DNA from: Coenobita brevimanus
Taxonomy: Eukaryota > Arthropoda > Malacostraca > Decapoda > Coenobitidae
Assembly (NCBI GenBank): GCA_032717465.1
Contig: JAVRFU010003718.1
Coordinates: forward strand, 1,122,949-1,186,948
DNA length: 64,000 nucleotides
Reading direction: 5' to 3'
Shown: piece by piece, positions 53,488 to 63,900 of the stretch
How positions within the stretch are numbered: the stretch's first letter is position 1
How the letters are laid out: every line of letters starts with the position of its first letter
Notes under the pieces: generated by a model
Databases searched by the model: none
The model's input: the letters and a program-made list of their open reading frames with translations, nothing else
Told to the model about the DNA's origin: nothing
Program-made: the position numbers and the translations under genes

Positions 53488-54969
53488 CTACGCTCGTGGG
53501 GTCCCGTCCCTTTTTCTCAATAAGTCAAATTTAGCTTTAAATGCGTTTAAGTTTTTAGACTGGACGATCTCTTTGTCCAGGTTATTCCATAGGTCTATAC
53601 ATCTATAAGCAAAACTATATTTCTTGATATCTTTGAAGCAGCTTGGCTTCCTGAGTTTCATGCCGTGTCCTCTTGTTACTCTCTTATCCCATAAAAACAG
53701 ATCTTCTTTGTCAATTTTATCTACTCCCATCATGGTCCTGAACACTGCAATCATGTCGCCTCTCTTTCTCCTTTCTTCTGAGGAAGGCAAATCCAGCTTT
53801 TCCAGCCTCTCTCTGTGCGACAGATCTGCCAGACTGGGGACCATCTTGGTTGCTGTTCTTTGTATTCTCTCAATCTTGTTTATGTCTTTCTTTTTGTGTT
53901 GGGACCACACTACTGCTGCATATTCCTGCCTGGGGTGAATCATGGCCACTATCAATTTTTTCATCATCTCCTCATCCATATAATGAAAAGCTACTCTTAT
54001 ATTAGTCAGGAGTTTATACGTCTCTCTAACTGTCTTGTTAATGTGTTTTTCAGGTGACAAACTGTCCTGGACCAGCACACCCAAATCTTTCTCTTCTCTA
54101 GCTTTTGTGATTGGTTCATTACCCATCAAATAATTCAACGATGGCCTCTCGGTACTTTTACCCATTTCCAATATTTTACATTTCCTTGCATTAAATTTCA
54201 TTTCCCACATCCGGCTGCAGTCGTGTATCCTATCCAGATCGTCCTGCAGCATTTTACAATCCTCCTCAACCTCTACCTTCCTCGAGATCTTTGCGTCATC
54301 ATCAAACAGACTTGCATAACTGTTCACTCCATCTACCATATCATTTACATAAATCAGGAACATTACTGGCGTCAACACCGAACCCTGGGACTCCACTTGT
54401 TACTTCCCTCCATCCAGACATCGTATCCTTTATTACTGTCCTCATTTGTCTGTCTCTCACAGAGTCTTTCATCCATTCCAGGAGGTTCTCCTTCAACCCT
54501 CCTATATGCTTTAGTTTCCACATTAGTCTCTTATGGGGTACCTTGTCGAAGGCCTTCTGCAAATCTAAATACTGTACACACAATCCACCCAACCATCTCT
54601 CTCCTGAAGCACCTCAATCACTCTTGAGTAAAAGCTCAACAAGTTGGAAATACATGACCTTCCACTTCTGAATCCAAACTGACTGTCAGCCAAAATATTC
54701 ATCTGTTCCAGATATTTTATCCATCTGTCTTTCAGAATTCTTTCACACAATTTTGCAACCATGCTGGTTCGAGACACTGGTCTATAATTCAGGGGTTCTT
54801 CCCTGTTTCCTCCCTTATAAATTGGTACCACATTTGCCCTCTTCCATTCTTGAGGCACTTTGTCCACTTCCAGAGAGTTAACAGTTACTCCCAGTCCTTC
54901 ATTTATGGAACAGGTCAGCTGAGGAACTGTCTCCCTCTGTCTGTATTTCCTACTTCCCATGATCTCCAC
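53488..54969 (-). pseudogene. CR1-like RT pseudogene, unit 4
   Basis: Frames 54969-54565, 54592-54341 and 54396-53488. It has the shared frameshifts and the FDDD change of unit 3. RT palm and thumb motifs (DLQKAFDKVP, EYAAVVWSQH, RIQRTATKMVPSL) and the NRDGTPRA-type end (here KRDGTPRA) are all visible. Confidence 0.85.
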
Positions 54970-55116
54970 ACTTTAAAATGTAGTGTGTCCATTTATCTCG
55001 AAATGATCAGATCTTGAATTTTGCTCTCTCGTATTTTGTTTTTCTCTTTTAAGGAACAACAATTGCGAGTTTGTTGCCGTTGGTTCCTTCTTCCTCGCAT
55101 TAAAAAAAAAAAATTT

Positions 55117-56740
55117 CATCTTTATAAAGTGTAACCTCGGGATTAAAGGACTGAATAGGGAGACCGCTTTTAATCAAGTAGCATGGAGAATTTGAGGCTT
55201 CATAAACCGTACAATAGCATATGACAACATTCAAGAAAAATATATAGGAAGGAGGACAGAGTTCTACTTTGTTTTTGTTGATTTCATGAAGGTCTTTAAC
55301 AGAGTGCCAGTGGGAATTGGAAAGCTCGGGATGGAGAACTGACTAGTTAGGGTGGTTATGGCAATGTATGAAGGTGCTCGCACTCAGATGAAAGTGAACG
55401 GAGATTTGGGTGATAAATGTTCTGTGAATGGTGGTGGGCATCAAGGGTCAGTTTCAACCCCATTATTGTTCCACATGGTTCTTGAAGCTCTTATGAGACT
55501 TTAGAACTGCACTCCCATGGGAGTTGTTTTATGCTAATGACAGTGTTGATGGCAGAGAGAGATAGGGTTGAAAGATGTAGGAAATACTGGGATAGAATGG
55601 GACTTGTGTGTTAGAGAGTAAGAGCGGATAAAGCTGAGGTGATGATATTTAGGGCAGGTGGTGGTGCTGTCCAAGGAGGGTGAGTTTGTCCATATGCAAT
55701 TTGCCACAAGATTGTGGGGAATAATTCCACCTTGGGCGTCTTTGTGATAAGTGGGTGCATAAGAGATACAGTATTATTAGAAGGTAGGATTCCAAACCAA
55801 AATACTGTACTGGTGATTTTGTGTGTTTGGTGTGGAGGGGAGAGTGTGGCAAGACAGAGATGTAGGAAAGGATTAAGTTTGGTGGAGTGTGTCTTCAGTG
55901 TGTGGAGGAGTTTTGTTATTTGTGGGACATGATATGCGCTGGAAGTGGGGCTACCTCGGTAGGAGGGTAATAAGTGCTTTTATGCAGCATGTGTTAGGAT
56001 TTTAATGCTGTACGGTAGTGTGAATTGGTCAGTAATGGAGGTGGATATTCATAGCTCATCGTACAGAGTTTGACATTAGAATATGTTGATAATGAAGGAT
56101 AGATAATAGAGCCATAGAATTGTGTTGGAGCGACTTTAAGGAGAGAGAGCAACATTTGGAAACTGCCTGTACTGTTGTTTGCAGATGATACTGTATTGTT
56201 AAGTGAGGACAAAGGGGAACTTCAAGGCTTGGTGAATGAGGTTCTAAGAGTGTGTAAGATATGGAATTTAATGGTGAATGTAGGGAAGAGTAAAGTTATG
56301 GTCCTCGAGAGAAATAAGGGATGCACAGTGATGTTGGATGATGAGGAAATGGAAAGTGTGAGTGCGTTTAAGTACTTGGATAGTGTGATGAGTAAGGATT
56401 GAAGTTTGGAGGGTGAAGTGCTTGAAAATGTACAACAAGGAAGGAAGGTTGCTGATTTTGTGTAAGCAGTGATAAGAAACAGTGAAGTGGGCATGGAATG
56501 ACTGGCCTGGTGGGATCAGGCTTGTATATATATATATATATAGTTTAGAGGAAGGATGGGACCTGAATGTGTTAGTGATATGAGAAGAAGGGGTACATTG
56601 ATGCTGGAGAGGATGGAGGGTGACAACTGAGTGGAGAGGGTGAGAGGTGTGAATGCTGAGGGTGAAGTTGTGAGAAACATACCATAAAAGAAGTAGGTTG
56701 AGGTCATAGAGTTTGACCTAAGGAATTTGTGACTGAATAG
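55117..56740 (+). pseudogene. Decayed zinc-finger LINE, unit 4
   Basis: Same order as in unit 3: FVDFMKVFNRVP (about 55272-55310), finger remnant (55714-55932), intact empty site for the unit 2 LINE insertion (about 55982-55991), embedded FADDTVLL piece (56175-56402), terminal block (about 56590-56730). Non-functional. Confidence 0.72.
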
Positions 56741-56939
56741 AGAAGCAGCAGGTGGGAAGGGATTAAACTTGTAATTTCTCTTGAGTGTGTGGACCCCCTG
56801 GGGAAGGGGGGAAAGAATACTTCCCCAGTATCCCTGCTTGTCGTAAGAGGCGACTAAAAGGGGCCTTTTTGTCTCCAGTCTTTCTTTCTGTCCTGTCCTC
56901 TTTTTTTTTTTTCTATAACTATGCTCTTCTTGATACTTG

Positions 56940-57956
56940 TATTTACCTAATTGTGATATACAGGAAATGAGCTACGCTCGTGGGGTCCCGTCTATGTTTC
57001 TCAATAAGTCAAATTTAGCTTTAAACGCGTTTAAGTTTTTAGACTGGACGATCTCTTTGTCCAGGTTATTCCATAGGTCTATACATCTATAAGGAAAACT
57101 ATATTTCTTGATATCCTTGAAGCAGCTTGGCTTCCTGAATTTCATGCCTTGTCCTCTTGTTACTCTCTTATCCCATAAAAACAGATGGCCTCTCGGTACT
57201 TTTACCCATTTCCAATATTTTACATTTCCTTGCATTAAATTTCATTTCCCACATCCGGCTCCAGTCGTGTATCCTATCCAGATCGTCCTGCAGCATTTTA
57301 CAATCCTCCTCAACCTCTACCTTCCTCGAGATCTTTGCGTCATCAGCAAACAGACTTGCATAACTGTTCACTCCATCTACCATATCATTTACATAAATTA
57401 GGAACATTACTGGCGTCAACACCGAACCCTGGGACTCCACTTGTTACTTCCCTCCATCCAGACATCGTATCCTTTATTACTGTCCTCATTTGTCTGTCTC
57501 TCACAAAGTCTTTCATCCATTCCAGGAGGTTCTCCTTCAACCCTCCTATATGCTTTAGTTTCCACATTAGTCTCTTATGGGGTACCTTGTCGAAGGCCTT
57601 CTGCAAATCTAAATACTGTACACACAATCCACCCAACCATCTCTCTCCTGAAGCACCTCAATCACTCTTGAGTAAAAGCTCAACAAGTTGGAAATACATG
57701 ACCTTCCACTTCTGAATCCAAACTGACTGTCAGCCAAAATATTCATCTGTTCCAGATATTTTATCCATCTGTCTTTCAGAATTCTTTCACACAATTTTGC
57801 AACCATGCTGGTTCGAGACACTGGTCTATAATTCAGGGGTTCTTCCCTGTTTCCTCCCTTATAAATTGGTACCACATTTGCCCTCTTCCATTCTTGAGGC
57901 ACTTTGCCCACTTCCAGAGAGTTAACAGTTACTCCCAGTCCTTCATTTATGGAACA
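56940..57956 (-). pseudogene. Macro unit 5, partial: CR1-like RT pseudogene with internal deletion
   Basis: C-terminal piece (56972-57180) joined at about 57186 ('aaaacagat' to 'ggcctctcgg') straight to the KSTERPS region, which removes about 440 bp of thumb sequence. FADD is present (unlike units 3 and 4), the shared GVPQGS frameshift is present (about 57430), and the fingers run to 57956. There the unit stops at 'ggaaca', where an inverted duplicate of another part of the window begins. The chimeric MEIMGSRKYRQ head is missing. Confidence 0.85.
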
Positions 57957-59252
57957 ATTGGAGAAAGAGAGGTAACAACAGAACAAAGGAAGAATATAAA
58001 AGAACAAGAAATAAATACACAAGAATACGTAGAGAAAAAGAAAGGAATTTTGAAAAAGGTATAATAGACAAATGCAAGGATGAACCCAGACTGTTTTATA
58101 GATTTCTTAAAGGCAAACTGAAACAAAAGGAAGGAATCACCAAACTGAAAGTAGAAGGAGAGGTCTTTAACAATGCGGCAATGCTATCTATCTATAGCCC
58201 GACGCCCTAATCCCGCAAAGGGTGGCCGCAGACAAAACGCCTCCAAGTCACTCTGTTACCCACCATTTGACTACCCTCCCCCAACTCACCCCCTCCCTCA
58301 TATACCTCTCAACTCCATCCCACCACCTCATCCTCGGTCTACCCCTCCCTCTCCCTCCCTCCACCTCACCTACATACACCCTCTTAGTCAGTCTTTCAAT
58401 CTCCATTCTCTCCACATGTCCAAACCACCTCAGTGTATTTCTCCTAATCTTCTCAACCACATCCACATCCACCCCACAACGTTCCTTCACTTCTTCATTC
58501 GTCAACCTGTCCCTCCACGTCACTCCACATACTCCTCTCAAGTAACTCATTTCCACTGCACTTACTCTTGACTTGTTCCCCTTTCGCAAGATCCACGCCT
58601 TGCTTCCATACGTCAGGGTAGGGATCACAATCCGTCATGGAGTGACTTCTTAACTTCCATACTCACCTCCCTATTTCTCATCACTGCTTTCAGTGTACCA
58701 ACAACCTGCCTTCCCTGCTGTACCCTTTCACGCACTTCATTCCTCAAAGTTCCATCCTTACTCATCACACTACCCAAGTACTTGAATGCACTCACATTCT
58801 CCATATCCTCACCATCCAACCTCACTGCACACTCTGTGACTTCATTCCTCTCAAACACCATAACTTTAGCTTTGTTTACATTAACTTTCCAATTCCTTCT
58901 CCTACACATTGTCCCAAATTCATTCACCAAATCTTGCAACTCCCATTCATCCTGACTCAACATACTGCATCATCAGCAAAGAGCAACACCGGAATCTTCC
59001 AAATCTCACCCTCATTCATTAGAGCCACCCCCACATCCACTGCCCTACCTTGCACCTCCTTTACAACCCCAACCATGTATATATTAAACAGCCATGGAGA
59101 CATCACACAACTGTTTCAGTCCCACATTGACATTAAAGAACTCACTCAGCTCACCATCCACTGGCACCGTAGCCCTAGCTCCCTCGTACATACTCTTCAC
59201 AGCACTCCACAATTTCCCCTCCACTCCATATACTGTAATATGATCAATACCT
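57957..59252 (-). mobile_element. Inverted duplicate of 11878-13191 (GATA-LINE plus its host flank)
   Basis: The reverse complement matches 13191 down to about 11878. First comes the element A linker (57957-58190), then the gcattgc site, the (GATA)n tail, and the C-terminal half of the GATA-LINE, ending near 59252. The LINE sits in exactly the same host position in both copies, so this is a segmental duplication of an already nested insertion. The join to unit 5 lies at ggaaca, which is shared by both partners. Confidence 0.9.
58248..59100 (-). pseudogene. GATA-LINE RT C-terminal half, inverted copy
   Basis: Minus-strand frames 58963-58625 (LSQDEWELQDLVNEFGTM through SMEVKKSLHDGL) and 58628-58248 (IPTLTYGSKAW, LRWFGHVERM, GRGRPRMRWWDGVERYM), split by a 1-bp loss near 58635. 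Further upstream it retains VKEVQGRAVDVG, where the plus copy has a stop. The FADD region is degraded around 58965. Confidence 0.82.
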
Positions 59253-59762
59253 GATGGATCATTTCATCACTATCTTTGTTTATACTGGTTAACAAAGGGT
59301 GGGAATGGGGGACGAGAGGATAAAAGGGGCGTACGGTGGAGACAGAAACCCAGAGAGATGAATGGTGGACGTGGGAACAAGATTGTATAAGAAAAGACAT
59401 CTTTTAACAGATGCTGTTGACTATACTTATTTGTAACATTATAATATCGGACTTAAGTATATATACAATAACACATAACACATTGTAGGACTTCTTTCAT
59501 TTTCATGCCTTTCCTATATGTTGTTGATAAAACCACAGTATCACACATTAAATACCTTTATATATTTACTCCCACTGGTTCTGATAGTGTATAACGACAA
59601 TCATGACACTATAACATCGCCAGCTTTGGTCGTTCCGCATCTGTCCAACAACGCTTACAGTGTGGTTGGGGTAGTGGTATTGGATGTGGGGTGCTCGATC
59701 CTCCAGTCGCTCACTGGCCGCTACTCCGGCTAATGCGTGGGAGAAAATTACTGTTTTCGGGT
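59253..59762. other. Unassigned sequence
   Basis: No LINE similarity, no long frame and no RNA signature. It is probably non-repetitive in this window and separates the LINE nest from the minisatellite. Confidence 0.45.
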
Positions 59763-59877
59763 GTACTGTGGCAAGACTGAACCTATCTAATGCCATGTAC
59801 TGTGGCAAGATTGAAACGATCTAATGCCATGTACTGTGGCGAGACTGAAACGATCTAATGCCATGTACTGTGGCGAG
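59763..59877. repeat. 34-bp minisatellite running into the gap
   Basis: Repeats starting gtactgtggc at 59763, 59797, 59831 and 59865 (period 34, few substitutions); the fourth copy is cut by the gap. The array length beyond 59877 is unknown. Confidence 0.95.
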
Positions 59878-59977
59878 NNNNNNNNNNNNNNNNNNNNNNN
59901 NNNNNNNNNNNNNNNNNNNNNNNNNNNNNNNNNNNNNNNNNNNNNNNNNNNNNNNNNNNNNNNNNNNNNNNNNNNNN
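59878..59977. other. Assembly gap (100 N)
   Basis: Exactly 100 N, the usual placeholder for a gap of unknown size. It starts inside the 34-bp minisatellite, which is the likely cause of the break. Confidence 0.98.
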
Positions 59978-59979
59978 GC

Positions 59980-60415
59980 TTTTTTTATTCACGTAATCTC
60001 GAGTATTTATACTTGCCTATGGTGTTGATAAAAAAGTTCAGCGTATATAGATTATGTACTAATTTATGATGTTTCTGCTTTCCTTCTTCTCTCTCGTTTG
60101 CTCATAGAAATATACGTTTCATGGTAATTGTTACTGGTATGGAGTTTTAGGAAATTTCATCCGCTACATTCTGGTATATAAACATTTACTATAAGACAGT
60201 TCAGATCGGTTTTATGTACCACAACATGAAATTACCTTACGGTCGTGCTGCAGTGTGGGAGCGGTATTTGGCTAAATTATATTTTCCCCTGCCTTTATTT
60301 ATGCCTTCTTCTGCCTGACTTTTTATTCACATAATCTGAGATAGTTGTGTTTGCTTATGGTGTTGATAAAAATGTTTGGCGAATCTAAAATATGTGCTAA
60401 TTTATGATGTTTCTT
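59980..60415. repeat. Pair of diverged direct repeats, about 100 bp each
   Basis: 59980-60080 and 60319-60415 align along their length (shared blocks tatggtgttgataaaaa, ctaatttatgatgtttct, tttttattcac) with many differences, offset about 339 bp. The spacer has no frame that I recognise. It could be an old local duplication or two copies of an unknown element. Confidence 0.75.
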
Positions 60416-60529
60416 CTCTCAATCATGGGGCGATTTTGTTCGATGCAGCTTGCGTTGTCCAGCATCGAGGGGGTGTGTTTTGCACCACTACCCTAACTGT
60501 CAAAAGGATTAATGGCATTGTGGAGAAGA

Positions 60530-60890
60530 GGGAGTGAAGAGCTTCCTCTTTGTGGATGATGTCTCTGTCTTATTTGCTGCATCCAGTATGTTGGTGGCAG
60601 AGTGCTGGCTGCAACTTGCAATAAATCATTCTGTTACCAGGGCACCACAACATGGCTTTTAGATTTTCCTCATCTGAGACCATTCCAGTGCACTTCTGCC
60701 AGTTACATAGGGCCCATCCTGATCCAGATTTGTTTTTAAATGGCCAAAGGATTGCTGGTATGGAAGTGAGGTTTTTAGGCCTCATCTGTGACACCTGTCT
60801 TATTTGGATCCCACATTTAAAGCAGATAAAGGCTTCTTGCCTGAAGGTTGTGAGCCTTTTAAAGGTTCTAGCTCATACTAGATAGGCTGC
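60530..60890 (+). pseudogene. Decayed LINE RT fragment (I/jockey-like)
   Basis: Plus-strand translation reads FVDDVSVLF (the YADD-type motif with Val), then HGFRFSSSETIPVHFC, HPDPDLFLNGQRI, VRFLGLICDT, IPHLKQIKASCLKVVSLLKVLAHT. This is the post-catalytic RT region of an I/jockey-type arthropod LINE. Only this fragment is preserved, with breaks; no tail is seen. Confidence 0.65.
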
Positions 60891-60939
60891 TGACAGACAT
60901 ACCCTGCTCCTGCTCCATCAAGCTCTAGTGTTATCTAAT

Positions 60940-61430
60940 CCTTTTTTCAGTGATTTTGGCGAAAGCTTTGCTATTTCACTTGACATCTCAAAGACTTTTA
61001 GTTGAGTCTGGCATAAATCTTTAATTACCAAACTGCCCTCTTATGGCTTCTATTCTTTTATCTTTTCCTTCATCTTAAGCTTCCTTTCTTGTCGTTCTAT
61101 AGCTGCAGTTGTAAATGGCCACTGTTTTTCTCCCAGAGCTATCAGTAGTTGTGTTCCTCGGGACTCTGTCCTATCACCAGCTGTCTTCAATTTTTTTCAT
61201 CAATTACCTTCTAAGCTGTACATCTAATGCTGATGATTCCACCCTTTACCTTTCTACTTGCTTCCTGCAGCATCCATCTCAGCAGTTTCAACATCAAACA
61301 AGGGATGAGGCTATGGTACACCAAATGTCTGACTTGGCTTATATCGCTGACTGGGGTAAAGTTAATGTTGTTTTTAATCCATCAAAAACTCAGTTCTTAC
61401 ATCAGCCAACCTGACAGCTTTCTGCTGGAT
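60940..61430 (+). pseudogene. Decayed LINE RT fragment (jockey-like palm)
   Basis: Broken frames read ISLDISKTFS-VWHKSLITKLPS (motif A), FLSCRSIAAVVNGHCFSP, SSCVPRDSVLSPAVF (GVPQGSVLSP equivalent), then SDLAYIADWGKVNVVFNPSKTQFLH. The family differs from every other LINE in the window. Motif A is damaged. It is truncated on the right by the 200-bp dispersed element. Confidence 0.65.
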
Positions 61431-61474
61431 AACCCTTCTATTTTTAACAATGTCCAGCTCAATCCTGCATCATC

Positions 61475-61674
61475 TTTAACCCATTAACCGCGGGGCGTCA
61501 CTTTGGTGACGCCTGGGAGCAAGGGATCATACCATGGGGCGTCACTTTTGTGATTCTGTGTTATTTTGAATATGCCCAGGCTTTCAAGTGGTGGCTTGCA
61601 TCATCTACCAGTACTGCCAATGTTCAACACTAGTCAGCACTTCTAATCTCATCTGTATTCCCATCCATTGTTGA
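61475..61674 (-). mobile_element. 200-bp dispersed non-coding element, copy 2
   Basis: Inverted partner of 2149-2348. The left end 'tttaaccc' and right end 'ccattgttga' match the ends of copy 1. It contains two ggggcgtcactttt-type blocks with short dyads (cgtcac/gtgacg). It lies exactly between a plus-strand and a minus-strand LINE remnant. Confidence 0.72.
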
Positions 61675-62663
61675 TCGGTCCGCTGCAAGCACCACTCACG
61701 TTCTGCCCTTCTACGTTGTCTATGCAAGGAATTAATGGATGGACCATACCATGGAGAATCATCACGTACAGTGATTGTTTTTACTACCTCAGGACAATAA
61801 TGGTCATAATTTGACCTAAGCTCATTGTTGTAAATATCAACCAATTCATCAGAAGAAAGACTGGAAGAATCGATGGAATATAAACGTTGATCAATTTGAA
61901 AACACATCAGCTGGCGGTCAACATTGTTGTATTTTCTGAACCTGATGACCTTTTTATATGAAGGGGATTTCGGGACATCAAAACTAAGAGTAATCAGAGC
62001 ATGATCAGAGATGAGGGGGTCAAATGAGTCAACCTCCACATCTGATACGCACCTACAACCAACAGGGGACAAGATCAAGTCAAGGACGTGTCCTGAGACA
62101 TGAATTGGATTACTCACATGATTGATAATATTGTTATGGGTGATCAACTCAAGGAATTCTGAAGAAAATGGTTTTGACTCTGGACTGTCAACCCAATAAC
62201 TGAAATCACCACAAACAAGAAGTCCCCCAGGTTTAAGAGAAAACCCTTCAAGAAACTGTCCAAACTCCTCCATAAAACCTCGATCTCTGCCGGATGACCT
62301 GGTCGATAGACAATTACAATTCTAATGGTATTCTGATAAAAATTTATTAATACTTTCATAAATTCAAATGAAGATGGGGTCAAGTCTGAGTCAATGAGAG
62401 AAACGTTTGCAAAGTGCTGCAGAGTAGATGAGTGCTACGCCTCCTCCTGGATAGTCAGCAGCAGGCCTGGGAATACTAATAATAGAATGTGTCTTAGGCA
62501 AAGCATTACGAATAATATCGATATCAGACTCATACAACCAGGTTTCAGTCAGGCACAAAATGTCAAGCTCGTGCTGATTTAGGGTTTCATTAATATAGTC
62601 AATCTTATTACGGATGGAACGAATATTTAAAAGACCCATCCTTAACTGGTTCAAGAGGGACAT
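61675..62663 (-). pseudogene. LINE ORF2: APE endonuclease domain, broken
   Basis: ATG at 62663, two bases after the ORF1 stop (62668-62666), a spacing that suits termination-reinitiation. It reads MGLLNIRSIRNKIDYI, LCLTETWLYESD and GGGVALIY to 62391. Frameshifts lead through VIVYRPG to VCGDFSYWVD (GDFN motif with N changed to S) and SDHALITLSFD, then a basic linker that ends at the 200-bp element. The RT is missing. Confidence 0.8.
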
Positions 62664-62665
62664 AG

Positions 62666-63900
62666 TCAGTTTTTTGAATGGTTAAAATTGGTGTTTTCAA
62701 TCAATCTATTCCTATGAGAAATCATAATTGGACATTCTCTACTTGAAGCAAAATGGGCAACCTCCTGTGACTTTGAATTAGCATCTTGATGTCTTAAAGA
62801 GGAGCAGTTGATGCATTTGGGAGAATTTCTGTTACTACAGTCCTTAGATTTATGGGCTCCAGCACAAAAGACACATTTAGGTTCATCACTTTTCCTAGAA
62901 CATCTCTCAAATGTATGACCAAAGCCTTGACAGTGATGACACTGTGTAACCCAGAATCTATCGAAAGCACGGCATCTTGTAAGATCCACATAGATGTAAT
63001 TGCCCTGTTTATAATGGAGGATCTCACCTCTGGCGACATCTTCAAGACAGCAGTTTTGGTGTCATTCCTTGTTCTTGTGAAGAGAAGGTTGAGGTTACAA
63101 CCTCGATCAATGAGCATCTTGATTTTATTGTTTTTTCTCAGAATATTTGGGATGATGTCAGAGTCATCCAAGGAAGAGGAAAGGCCTGTCACGGTCATTT
63201 TAGGCAACATTTTCTTTGGCTCTGATATGCAAAAAGTGCCTTCAGAGCCAAAATGATCAGTCAGCACCCCAGTTGCTTCACCCTTGGCCTCAGCTGACAG
63301 AAACTTCATTACCAGCCCACCAGCCTTGGTCTTAAGGCAGCTGTCAACCAGTACCGAGTTAAGTACACCTCTGATGTCTTCTGATCCCATCTGATTTGTC
63401 AGGGCATCAGCACCACTCTCTGGTTTCACAATCAGTACATTCTGACTATGAATGACTTTTTTCTGGCCATGAGCACTGATCCCAATCACGCCCCAAGGCA
63501 GATCCTTCCCTCCCCCCACGAGAGACCCGCGAACAGCATCTGCAAATGACTTGCCCTGGTCTTGCGTGACCGCCATGGGTGATGAGACCTTGGTCTCTAG
63601 TGCCTCCAGTCTATTTGATACGTCTCTGATTGCTTGAAAGATTGGCCCAATAACTTTATCTTCATACTCCTTCTTGGTACTACTTCCTCCACCAGCCAAG
63701 ACCTCATCCGCTGGTGCAACACATTGGCTACACAGCCAGCGAAAGCCCAGCTGGTGGCTTCTCTTCATGAATGGATAGTCGCCTGCATCCAAATTTTCAC
63801 AAGCTATTTGAATCCACTCGCTGCAGTAGGCGCACTTCAGTGCTTGTGCACTTTTTGCTACAGACCTACTGCAGCGAGGGCACTGGTGTTGTTTACTCAT
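62666..63900 (-). pseudogene. LINE ORF1: PHD-like finger, RRM-like middle, CCHC knuckles
   Basis: ATG at 63900. The N-terminal finger has Cys at 7, 10, 23, 26, 34, 57 and 60 (CPRC, CAYC, IAC, CSQC). The usual His before the fifth Cys is Gln (WIQIACEN). The middle region is open to 62794. A frameshift near 62985 leads to the C-terminal part (62989-62666) with knuckles CHHCQGFGHTFERC and CVFCAGAHKSKDC and a partial third (CINCSSLRH). ORF1 proteins coat element RNA; the PHD-like finger may bind chromatin (family inference). Confidence 0.8.

Larger units (their letters stand above)
53456..56939. repeat. Macro tandem unit 4
   Basis: 3484 bp with the same order as unit 3: CR1-like piece, A12 tract (55102-55113), zinc-finger LINE, TA run at about 56524, leader motif at 56836. 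The length difference from unit 3 is mostly in the A-rich tract. Confidence 0.88.

Noticed and set aside
14303..57956. CRISPR-like or bacterial repeat array
   Set aside because: Repeat units are kilobases long with LINE coding content; there are no short repeats with unique spacers and no cas genes.
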